Source of the DNA: Liquidambar formosana
Taxonomy: Eukaryota > Streptophyta > Magnoliopsida > Saxifragales > Altingiaceae
Assembly (NCBI GenBank): GCA_039720395.1
Contig: CM077834.1
Span: 3,740,607 to 3,804,606 of the forward strand
Reading direction: 5' to 3'
DNA length: 64,000 nt
The notes below the pieces were generated by a model. The model was given only the letters and a program-made list of their open reading frames with translations, was not told the DNA's origin and did not search any database. The position numbers and the translations under genes are program-made. Shown one piece after another: positions 53,883-64,000 of this stretch (position 1 is its first letter; each line of letters begins with the position of its first letter).

Positions 53883-56760
53883 GATTTTGGAATGTGAGTA
53901 ATGATTGGTGTTCATGGGATGGTGTCACATCCGAAGAGAGAGAAAGAGCATGTACAAACAAAACAAGAGAGAAAAAAAAGAAAAATAGGGGAGGAGCATC
54001 CCATGTATTTGCATGGAAGCAACTCCTAGAAATTGTCAAAAAATAAGAGAAGTCAATCCCCCTATCCCCCAACCCCACCCCCAGGGGCCTTTTCGAGTCT
54101 ATCATGATTTGGTAAATGAACACGTTATTGTACGTGTTTTCTCACACTCATGGTCACTGGAAGTGAATTTGGTGCATTTAATCACTTGAAACGCACTGTA
54201 AAGTTACCGTGCGATGAGCAACAAGTGGAAAGAATTGAGATTGGAAAGATGAGATTAGAGACAACCATTTCATGCCCAACCAATCTCAGCCCTTCAATCT
54301 CAACTCTCTCCACATGTCGCTCATTGTATGGTAACTTTACGGTGCATTTAAAGTGACTAAATGCATCAAATCCAAATCCGTGGTCACTTTTTTCAACAAA
54401 ATTTAATGTATTATGGATTAATCAGTCATGATATTTTTCTTTGTGAGAGAATGGTTTATGCAGTTGGCTTAATAAACATTCAAAGAAGCTTCAACTTTTT
54501 ACATATTAATTTAATGAAACGAATTCAGGTTGGATTTTTTATTTTGGAAAATGCTATTTGTCCAAAAAAAATTTCCCAAATACAAAATCCCACGTAATGT
54601 TATAATAATAACAACCCACAAATTTGAATTGGACAGTGAGATCCAATACCAAGATGCCACCTCATTTGAGATCTTGAATTTGAGAAAAAATTTTAATATA
54701 TATGATACTACCTTTTTTTTTTCTTCTTCTTTTTTTGGTAATAAGGAAATTTTCATTGACCAAAAGAGGAAAGAAATGGCCAAAAAAATGGAGCTTTGCT
54801 CGAAAGGCCAGAAATCCCGGACCTGCAGCTGGTAGTGGCGGAATTTTCAGAAATGAACATGAGTGCAGCTTGGGCCTTGCGCCATAGCCATGGGATTATA
54901 TCTTGCTGAGGCTTCTGTGCCTAAAAATGTATGGATAATAATTGTCTTCACATTCGTGTAGAAGAACTTGTTCCTTGAATCCACTTATATTCCACCACTT
55001 GTCTAAATAATTAAGGAGAATTGATTGTATATGCATTCCCTCATTTGCATTATGTTTGTGAACATGCATGTGCTTATGTGTTCATTTTCAAGTGTCTGTA
55101 ATAATATATTTGTGAATGATTTTTATGTCTGCATTGCATAAGAACCAATGTTATGAGAAGTAAACGTCAACCGAAGCCAGTAAGCACAAAATGAAGAAAG
55201 AAGAAAGATGATTTTGATGAAGTCATGAAGCTGACAATATAATGCTTGTAAAGTGGAAGACTCTAGGAATTTGGGACTGAAACTTTTTTATTTATTTTGG
55301 GGTAATTTGGGACTGAAACTGTAATCAGTCCAACATAAGAACTTGGACCACTTTATGAAAGTATTTAGGTGGGGTAGAAATTTGTGATGACTTTGTTGAC
55401 TGGAGTGCCACTCAGATGCATTATAACCTGTTAGATCCTAGACTAATGGTTTATCAGGACTTTTAGAAGCGTGTGACACATGTTAACAAAAGGCGTCAAT
55501 AAAAAAAATGAGCCGAAACGACTTCGAAGAAATTATTTGTCGGATGAGCTCATTTTGTGCTTTGACTTAGCAACGAAATTTTAGTAAAAGTGTAACATGA
55601 ACACGCTCATACACTCTGCTTAATATTGTTGGCCACACAATTTAGATTACTTTAGTCTTCTCACATTCGACACATAAAAAAAAACGAAGATGGGTCCTCA
55701 ATGCCAGGTTGATTTCGAAGTAATTACCATTGTTGTGACTTGTGAAAAAGGATAATGTGGCACTGGTGGAGAAACGCGTCAATAAGAAAATGAACCAAAA
55801 TGACTTGGAAGAAGTAATTTTTTATTGCTCTCATATGTAGTTGAAAGCAATGTGAATGAAGAAGATGATTATCATGAAGTGAAGCCAACGACATAATGCT
55901 TGAGCGCCTAACAAATTAATCTGCCATCTCTGCAAGCACTGTTGTCCTCATATACATGGCTTGTAAAATGGAAGATTTGGGAAATTTGATATTGACACTG
56001 ATTTTTATGGTCAGATGATTTAGAATCCTTGTGTAGTTTTTTTCTGTCGTAAAAAATTAAATATTCAAAATGATATAGTCCAAAATTAATTTAGAATGTC
56101 TCACAAGTGGGACTGTAAATTGTTGGGTCTTCATCAAGTGCGTGCTTGTTAGCTATTTGCCTCCATTAATTAACAGGGCCAATGGCATGATAGCCTATCT
56201 AGTGGCATTTTTCTTATTCACCGGGTGCACAATTTCATATTCAAATGTATGAAAAAACATTGATACCCACTTGTTGATAATAGGGGGTTAGAGGTAGGAG
56301 TAGATTCTATCGATTGTCAATTATATATATCTATATATAATGACAATTTACAAGCCACTTTAATTCCACACAAAACAATCTTTCAAGATATATTGTGTGC
56401 CACCTTAAGAGTCCTTAACAAGTCCTGTAACATCTACATATATATTTGTCCATTTGTTACGGTCCACTCTTGTCAACCAATGGACTTTCTCTAACCACAA
56501 CAATAGTTCCATTCTGAACGTACCACCAAGTACTTCAAAGAAAATTCGACATAGACAAGCAAAGTTTCCCTGGTCATATATATCATCTGTCTACAAGCTT
56601 GGCCTTAATTTGTTGCACACTTGAGTTCACGAAAGGTTGATGACGAGGAAGGAGTTCAAGACCGTCCGATCCTAAGATTGAGTAAAAAGACTGAAAAGCA
56701 AAGACTGCATAGTCTGGAAACTCAAAATATCAGACGGTGTAAACGCGCGGTAGGCCTACA
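53883..56760 (+). repeat. Segmental duplication, right copy
   Basis: It matches 27,214-29,530. It begins with an RLP cap fragment (53,886-53,940; CSWDGVTSEE-like, so the conserved Cys is lost) and includes the LINE RNase H scrap at 54,790-54,890. No intact gene. Several small indels and one 222-bp MITE separate the copies. Confidence 0.85.
54159..54380. mobile_element. hAT-like MITE, 222 bp
   Basis: TGGTCACT is duplicated on both sides (54,151-54,158, 54,381-54,388). The arms (GTGCATTTAATCACTTGAAA...GTAAAGTTACC and its complement) are inverted. The left duplication copy has the empty site TAGTCACT at 27,507-27,514. Confidence 0.85.
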
Positions 56761-56955
56761 AAAGTTGTGTTGCAAACAGAGACAGCGGCATTACTCTTGT
56801 AACATCTACATATATATTTATCCATTTGTTACGGTCCACTCTTGTCAACCAATGGATTTTCTCTAACCACAACAATAGTTCCATTCTGAACGTACCGCCA
56901 AGTACTTTAAAGAAAATTTAACATAGACAAGCAAAGTTTCCCTTGTCATATATAT
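56417..56955 (+). repeat. Local tandem repeat of about 380-bp step
   Basis: AACATCTACATATATATTT through AACAATAGTTCCATTCTGAA and AAGCAAAGTTTCCC occur at 56,429-56,575 and 56,801-56,945. The promoter-like module (CAGACGGTGTAAACGCG) lies between them. Confidence 0.7.
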
Positions 56956-57480
56956 CCATCCTAGCTACCAGCTTATGTTCTATCAAAAATATATTAAAAT
57001 ATGCTACACAGGACAATCAAAGTTAACAAAAAAAGCCAGTCAAATTCTTTCCTATGAGAAATAACCTCGAATTTTAATCGATTTGCACATATAATTAAAT
57101 TTTGTAGACTAAATATATTGACTGCCTATAGCCTGGTCGACTAGTCCATGAAGGTGACTAATTTGAAAAATCAAACCTAGAAAAGACTAAAGAATGAGTC
57201 CGTCAATGATGATGGCGTCGTTATCCCTCTTGCAAGGAGTTTTCTCAAATTCTTGACTATTACAGACATGTAATTTGAGATATGCATTATGTCATCATAT
57301 TTACGGTTTATCACACTGAATCCATTCTATCAATTTACATTTTATCGAAAGAATGTTAAAATTTTTTAACACGCAGCAATTAAAGTTAACAATTAAAAAA
57401 ATTTTGGTCAAATACTTTTGTATAAAAGAGAACATCAAACTTTAAGCCGCACATTTGATTAAATCATTTTATATGTAGTG
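56956..57480. other. Intergenic sequence, no gene seen
   Basis: AT-rich sequence with no recognised repeat ends or domains. Confidence 0.5.
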
Positions 57481-57494
57481 AAGTTTTGGATGTG

Positions 57495-58846
57495 TTCCTT
57501 AGGGTAAGCTGATTTGGCAGAATTATATTCCTCCTAAAAGGTCTCTCCTTTTTCTTCGCTTGATGTATAACAAATTGCCCACTGAAGACAATCTTCAATC
57601 TAGAGGTATGCCAATGGTTTCTTGCTGTAGTCTTTGCACTTCTCCTTGCACTATTGAAACAGCGTGGCACCTTTTCTTTGAATGCAACTTTCCTCAACAA
57701 CTTTGGGTTTGGCTGCATGATATTTTCCATTCCAATTTTTCTCTTCATTTTTCTACGGTAAAAGAGGGTCTGCTTGCGCTTGTTGATCATAATTTTAGTC
57801 CCCGACTTTCTCATATTTGGCTTCTTGCTGTAATGAGCATTCTCTGGATTATTTGGAAGTCTAGAAATGATGTGAAATTTAATAATTTTGTCATTCCTGT
57901 TCAAAGGGCTATTGGCACTATAATGGCTTGGATTAGAGAAGGTAGCTTGCTTATTAAAGCTCCAATAGGCAACTCTGTTTTAGATGTTCAGATTTTACAT
58001 AGTTTGCATTTAAAGGGTATTCCTCGAAAGGCCCCTAAAGTCATTCCGGTATTTTGGCATCCCCCTATAGTTGATTAGATTAAGGTTAATACTGATGGCT
58101 TATCTAAGGGAAATCCTGGCATTGCTACTAGTGGTGGAGTTTTTAGAAACTATCGGGGTTTTGTAAAAGGTTTTTTTGGGCTTCGTTTGGGTATTCAGAC
58201 TGCATTTTTTGCTGAACTCAAGAGTGTGATTCTTGCAGTTTCTTTTGCTTGGGAGAAAGGTTGGCATAGTTTATGGATTGAAAGTGATTCCTCGGCTGTT
58301 ATTTCCTCCTTGCAGAATTATACATTTAAGCCTCCTTGGCCCTTGTTAAATGAATGGCGAAACTGTCTTTCTCTCATTAAGAAGATGGATGTGATTTTTT
58401 CTCATATTTACAGAGAAGGTAATTCTGTTGCAGACAAAATAGCTAATTTGGCTCTCAATTTTTCTGATCTTACTTGGTGGCATGCAGACTCTGGTGTTGT
58501 TCCTTCTGAGCTTGCTAGAGATATGTCGGGGCTTCCTTTTTATAGATTTGTCTCTTAAGCTCTTTTTTGAAGCTGGTTTTCTTCTTGTTGGAGAGTCTTC
58601 GAATGCCTTTTTATTCTTCCTATGTGAGCTGGATTGTGGCATTCTAAGCCACCAAGACCAGACAATTTGGCTTTTATTTCCTTATCTTCTTGTATGCTTT
58701 CTTATTTACTTTAGTTTTCTTTTTTTCAATAAAATTTGGAACTAAAGGCAGATGATGGTGAGTGCTTTGGGTGCCAACCTAGTTGGGATTCATTGTTCCT
58801 CTTTGATGCTTTTAGCTCTCTTTCTGGATTAAAAAAAAAAAAAAAA
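57495..58846 (+). mobile_element. 5'-truncated LINE with poly-A tail
   Basis: AAGTTTTGGATGTG flanks the insert (57,481-57,494 and about 58,847-58,860), and the right end is an 18-A tail. Only the end of the LINE polyprotein is present. It has the zinc-binding zf-RVT domain (CCSLCTSPCTIETAWHLFFE) and then RNase H (NTDGLSKGNPGIATSGGVF, FAELKSVILAV, WIESDSSAV, REGNSVADKIANLA), ending at 58,558. One TAG at 58,076-58,078 interrupts it, where a Trp codon is usual. A 3' UTR with AATAAA at 58,728 leads to the tail. It is a dead copy made by target-primed reverse transcription. Confidence 0.88.
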
Positions 58847-58860
58847 AAGTTTTGGATGTG

Positions 58861-59253
58861 AGACCTTTATATAATCCTCTATGCAATGATACAATAAACT
58901 AGTTAATACACCCATGAAGCATCCAAGAAGAGAGATTGTAAATGAATTATAATGTGGTTCAAGCTATGCCCCTAGTCCCCTACATTCATGACACCCAAAA
59001 TAATAATAAACGTTAATAAAATAATAATAAACGATTCATAAGAGATTCCAATTTTATTTTGAATCGAAAAAATAAAATTGATACTATTGAAGGCCTATCA
59101 TTATACTTCTGTTGCAAGTTGAAACTAATGCACAACATTAATTTGATGGGCTAAACCTTAAGGAAGACTTGGAAGTTTTTGTTGACTTGGCAGTCTGTAA
59201 GTACTCCTATTTTATCTTCTGCCTATTAACAACCATTTTATCTTCAAGGAAAG
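58861..59253 (+). promoter_or_regulatory. Upstream region of RLP2
   Basis: GGAAGACTTGGAAGTTTTTGTTGACTTGGCAG and CTTCTGCCTATTAACAA (59,160-59,232) match the RLP1 promoter, but the TATAAATA box is changed to TGTAAGTA-like sequence. Promoter strength is likely reduced. Confidence 0.5.
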
Positions 59254-61966
59254 ATGGGGTGGTTTTCGTGCCTCTGCCTCCTTATCTTTCTCTTACATTC
59301 TCAACTTAATCGTTCATTGTCTCTCTCCTATTTCTTCTTCCACCCAATTATGCCCTTATGAGGAGAGCGTTGGCCTTCTTCAATTCAGGAACACCTTTTC
59401 CTTTCATAGTAATGCTTCTTCTAGTTATTGTGATGTATCTTATCCAAAGATGGTGTCTTGGAATATGAGTACTGATTGCTGCTCGTGGGATGGCGTCACG
59501 TGCGATGGGGTGACGGGCCACGTGATTGGCCTAGACCTCAGTTGCAGTTGGCTTTTTGGCACTATCCGTTCCAACAGTGGCCTCTTTCTCCTGCCTCACC
59601 TCCACTGGCTCAACCTCGATGACAATGACTTCAATCACTCCCGAATTTCATCCGAGTTCGGTCGATTCACGAGTTTAATGCATCTCAACTTCTCATTCTC
59701 TGTATTTTCTGGTCTTATTCCATTAGAAATCTCCTACCTGTCCAAGTTGGTTTCACTTGATCTCTCTTGGAATAGGAATTGTCAATTAGAAACACGGAGT
59801 TTGAAAGGCTTGTTCAAAACCTAACTGAGTTAAGAGAACTTTCTCTCAACAGAGTAAACATGTCTTTGGTTAAACCTAGTTCCTTGATGAATCTGTCTTC
59901 TTCTTTGACGTCTCTCGATCTGAGTGAATGTATGTTGCAAGGGAAATTCCCTAATAACATTTTTCACCTACCAAACCTGCAAACGCTCAGGTTAAACAAT
60001 AACTCTGATCTCACTAGTTATTTGCCAAAGACTAACTGGAGCAGTCCCCTCAAGAGTTTGGATCTCTCTTACACGAGTTTCTCAGGAGAAGTACCTGATT
60101 CAATTGGTAATTTAAAGCATTTGAATTACTTGGATCTCTATGGTTGTGAATTCTCTGGGTCAATTCCAGAATCCCTTGGAAACCTTACTCAAATCACTCA
60201 TTTGGGCCTCTATTCCAAAAACCATTTCATCAGTGAAATCCCATCATCATTGTCAAACCTTGGGCAACTCACTTATTTGAGACTCTCAGGCTTCAATTTC
60301 AATGCCCAATTTCCAGGCTCAGTTGCCAACTTGATACGCCTTGTTACATTGTACCTTTTTTTTTTTACCTTTCAAATAATACTTTTTGGGGTCCCATTCC
60401 TCCCCTAGTTCATCCAAATTTAGCATACCTTGACTTGTCCTATAACTGACTTAATGGGACAATTCCATCTTGGATGTTTACTCTACCATCATTGGCGTTC
60501 TTGGACCTCAGTCATAACAAGCTCTCTGGCCAAATTCCTGAATTCCAATATAATTCATTAGAGGTAGTCTATTTTAATAATAATGAGCTACAAGGCCCAA
60601 TTCCAAGGTCATTTTTTCAATTGAACCTCACTGTTCTTTCACTCTCATCAAATAATTTCAGTGGGATTTTGGAGGTAGACAAGTTTTTAAAGCTCAAAAA
60701 TCTAGAAGAACTTTATCTTTCATATAATAGTCTATCATGGAGCACCACCACCAACGTCAACTCTACCTTGCCCAAACTTCTTTATTTAAGATTATCTTCC
60801 TACAACCTAACTGAATTCCCATACTTCTTAAGAGCCCTAGAGAATTTGCAATTGCTGGACCTTTCCAACAACACAATTCATGGCGAGATTCCAAATTAGG
60901 TGTGGGACTTGGGAAAGGATTCATTGTATCATCTAAATCTTTCTTCCAACTTGCTGACAGGTATAGTGCAACTTCCATGGAAGAATCTTCTGTATCTTGA
61001 CCTTCACTCCAACTTGTTTCAAGGACCACTTCCAATTCTACCGCTTTCCACACTAGTTTTTTCAATCTCGAATAATCATTTGACTGGAAAGATCCCTTCT
61101 TTGACTTGCCATGTGAGTCAACTTGAAGTTCTCGATTTGTCTAACAACAGCTTGAGTGGCACAATTCCACAGTGTTTGGGAAACTTCAGTAATTCTCTTT
61201 TAGTGTTGGATTTGCGAATGAATAGTTTTCATGGAACCATCCCTGGAACGTTTACAAAGGGCAATAGCTTGAGAACTCTTAACTTTAACAGTAATCAATT
61301 AGAAGGACGAGTGCCACAATCTTTATGCAATTGTAAAGAATTGGAAGTTCTTGATTTGGGAAACAACAAGATACATGATACATTTCCCAATTGGTTGGAT
61401 ACTCTTCCACAACTACAAGTTCTTGTCCTACGTTCAAATAGATTCTACAGCCTCATAGGTGATTCCAAGACCAAGTTTTCCTTCCCTAAGTTGCGGATCA
61501 TCGACCTCTCTCACAATGAATTCACTGGCCTTTTGCCGAAAAATTATTTCAAAAATTTGAAAGCTATGATGAATGTGGATGAAGGAAAAATTGAATTGGG
61601 AGACTACATGAGGCAACAATATTATCAAGATTCTATGGTGGTGACGATGAAAGGGTTCGATTATAAGTTGAAGAAAATTCTAACCATCTTCACAACCATT
61701 GATCTGTCCGACAATAAATTCCAAGGACAAATTCCGAAGATTATTGGAAATCTTAATTCACTTAAAGTGCTCAACTTTTCACATAATAACCTTGCAGGAC
61801 AAATTCCACCATCACTAGGGAACTTGACACAGCTTGAATTGTTAGATCTCTCTTCAAACAAGCTCGATGAAAGAATTCCTTCGCAATTAACAAATTTGAA
61901 ATTTCTTGCAGTCTTTAACCTTTCACATAACCATTTGGTGGGACTGATACCTCGAGGGAAACTGTA
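59254..61966 (+). pseudogene. Receptor-like protein with LRRs (RLP2), broken and truncated
   Basis: It starts MGWFSCLCLLIFLLHSQ like RLP1 and keeps the same order: cap (CCSWDGVTCDGVTGHVIGL), LRRs, island (QQYYQDSMVVTMKGFDYK) and final LRRs. Breaks: a frameshift near 59,330; a one-base loss near 59,807 (TTTGAAAGGC against CTGAAAAGGC in RLP1); a frameshift at the T run 60,356-60,366; TGA at 60,447-60,449; TAG at 60,897-60,899, where RLP1 has Trp. After IPRGK the sequence changes to TGTAACGACCC, so the C-terminal cap, membrane helix and tail are lost to a retroelement. It cannot give a working receptor but could donate sequence to RLP1 by gene conversion. Confidence 0.92.
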
Positions 61967-61969
61967 ACG

Positions 61970-62033
61970 ACCCAATAAAAATCACACACACACATATGTG
62001 TATACACCTATACATATTTATATATATATGTAA

Positions 62034-62071
<38 letters not shown>

Positions 62072-64000
62072 GGGTGCCAAATGACACATAAAGGATAGCC
62101 AAATGGCATGAGATGGATGCCATATGGCCTGTGTGGAAATGCCGAATGGCATTAGAAGAGAGGAGTGCGGCAACACATGGCAATCTCCCATGGACATTTG
62201 GCATAAGCTTAAAACCCAGTGGCTGCTTTAGGGTGACAATTGGCTTAGGCTTTAAACCATGTGTCATGTGATTTTCATGCAAAGGGTATATATATAGCTG
62301 GATGTTTTGCTGTGTGGGACGGAGAGGAGAGAGAGAGAGAGAGAGAGCACAGTAGAGAGAGAAGAGAAGAGATTGAAGGGGGAGTGATAGAGGAGGCATA
62401 CACTCTTCTGTGAGGTGAGAAACCTGATTCCCTCTAATGTATTTGTTTTATATAGAGGATTTAGTGGATTTTGAGAACTTTGAAACCATTAATGGATTTC
62501 CTGAAAATTTCAGATTTAAGTTTCTAGTGCTATAGATGTATTTAAGGCGTGAAACTTTGGTTGAAAGAGGGTTATGATCATAAGAAATTGCTGTATAAAT
62601 TTGAAGTTCCAATTTCGAGTATGTAGGGAGAAATAAATCTAAAACCAGAATTTAGTTTTTGATAAATCGTGAGTTTAGAGTTGAGTATTTCTTATGTTTT
62701 ATAATTTTAATAAATACTAGAGATCAAGATCTTTCCCTAGACGTCTAATTCGTGATTTTTGGGTGAGAAATGAGCCCTGTGGATTTTTTTACAGTTTCTA
62801 AAATATTTAGATTTGAAATAAAAAATTCTGCAAAAAGTAGCAGAACCCGTGAGGAAGAAGAAGGGGCAAATGATCTAGTGCTGTAGGGTGCATACACCCT
62901 CGATGCACCAGCACTGATTTAAGGGGGTAAATGAACTTTTTGAATGCCAAATTTTTTTCTAAAATCATAAAAAGAAATAATAAAAATTCTTAAGGGGTCA
63001 TTTTGCTGTTTGGAAGATGAGAAAGTATATTTTTAAAGATGGGTCATTTTTGAGTTTTAATGCCATAACTAACTTTGAAGACTTATAAAACTTTCATTTT
63101 AAATATGATTTTGATGAAACTTGAGTCTTTGTTCTCATGTTAAAGAGTACTATTTCTTGGAAAAATTAGATTTTATTAAGATCAAAAAAATTACCCCTGT
63201 TTGAGTTAAATAACCATTTTGCCCCTGTTTACCCAAAATGGTTTTAATGATCTTTGATTTTGGCATAGTTTGGACCAAAAATTTCTTAGAACTACCCTAT
63301 ACTTAAAAAAAGGGGTGTTATAAAGTGGAAGTTTCATATGATAATAATCCTAACGATAGAAAGCAAAGGGTTGCTTAATGATGGAAATGAGAAATTCGTA
63401 TGTGGCGATATGAGATGATTTATTATTTTAAACTTATAGTAGCTTATAACTGTTGAAATAAATAAATGAACTGATTTATTATTTGAAGTTTATTATGCTC
63501 TATGACTGTTGAAATAAATCAATGAAATGATTTATTATTTGAAGTTTATCATAACTTATGATGTTGAAATAAATCAATGAGATGATTTATTATTGTGATT
63601 TGTTATGTTGAATTTTATGATGTATTATTGTAGCACATTTATATTGTTGGATTTATATCTATTGATTTGAGATAAATCAAATGTTGATGATGGGAGACAG
63701 CCGGGATTGAGCATATCCCGCAGTTAGTGCACTAATATACAGACTCATTGTGCAAGTAGGCCGTGATCTGTATACACATATTGCAAGAAGGCATATGTGC
63801 TGTGGTTGAATGGTAGAACACATTTGGCATGAGGCCTATGTGTATTATTTTGAATTATATTTTGCAGGTTGTGAGATACAACAGCAATTCAGGTATGAGA
63901 TATTTTGTGATATTATCAATTATGTGCCACAATGTTTTAGCATAAGATATACATTTTTAGATTGATGAAATTAACCAAATGTCAAGTGAAATCATAAATT
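61970..64000 (+). mobile_element. Start of an LTR-type retroelement, runs off the window
   Basis: The RLP2 frame is cut by TGTAACGACCCAATAAAAAT, a start common to LTRs of plant Ty3/gypsy elements. A TATATATA box lies at 62,288-62,296, followed by a GA-rich leader-like stretch. A TG microsatellite occupies 62,036-62,068. No primer binding site or coding domain appears before the end, so the whole stretch may be one long LTR. The right end and target duplication are outside. Confidence 0.55.

Noticed and set aside
61923..62399. 158-residue minus-strand ORF with a (TH)n run
   Set aside because: The frame is carried by a TG microsatellite and a GA repeat within the LTR-like sequence.
63298..63320. 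GGGGTGTTATAA as a possible second LTR border
   Set aside because: Many plant LTR ends resemble this inverted, but no TG...CA pair, primer site or duplication supports a border here.
1..64000. CRISPR arrays, bacterial operons or phage genes
   Set aside because: The direct repeats present are microsatellites, tandem duplications or transposons, and all recognised genes are plant or plant-retroelement type.

Overview
The window is nuclear DNA of a flowering plant, most likely a eudicot. It is AT-rich and full of plant-type transposons. The host genes are spliced with GT-AG introns, and they encode a V-ATPase subunit e, plant glycine/histidine-rich secreted proteins and Cf/Ve-type leucine-rich-repeat receptor-like proteins (RLPs). 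The species cannot be fixed from sequence alone. All coordinates and splice sites were read by eye.

Region 1 (1-4,650) has no gene. It holds Helitron-like termini, a 701-bp hAT-like element with GGTTTGG-type subterminal repeats, fold-back MITEs, and Micron-like elements sitting in (TA)n tracts. Region 2 (4,320-19,100) is an array of diverged tandem blocks around a small two-exon gene on the minus strand. The gene encodes a signal peptide followed by a His/Gly-rich tail. Three copies look intact (GRP1, GRP2, GRP3). A fourth keeps only exon 1, and a fifth survives only as 3' flank. Because the blocks are paralogous, several MITE insertions can be proven by an empty site in a sister block. One block also carries an organelle-like insert.

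Region 3 (21,250-25,300) holds one conserved housekeeping gene, vacuolar H+-ATPase subunit e, in three coding exons. Region 4 (26,600-64,000) is an RLP cluster in decay. RLP1 (43,904-47,181) is full length but for one frameshift. RLP2 (59,254-61,966) has several breaks and loses its C-terminus to a retroelement that runs off the window. Two N-terminal RLP fragments and a promoter scar mark lost copies. A diverged segmental duplication (27.2-29.5 kb and 53.9-56.7 kb) flanks RLP1.

Between the two arms sits a complete 11,676-bp Ty3/gypsy Tat-lineage retrotransposon (31,709-43,384) with 703-bp LTRs and a 5-bp target duplication. It has a gag-protease ORF, then RT, RNase H, a second plant-type RNase H and integrase in the same frame, interrupted by three stop codons. 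Downstream lie 105-bp tandem repeats and a spliced, broken antisense gene. Other mobile DNA includes a solo LTR, a 5'-truncated LINE with target duplication, and many MITEs. No RNA gene, CRISPR array or clearly new system was found. The most unusual items are the antisense gene and stop-codon pattern of the Tat element, the recent leucine-rich-repeat duplication in RLP1, and the tandem His/Gly-rich gene array.
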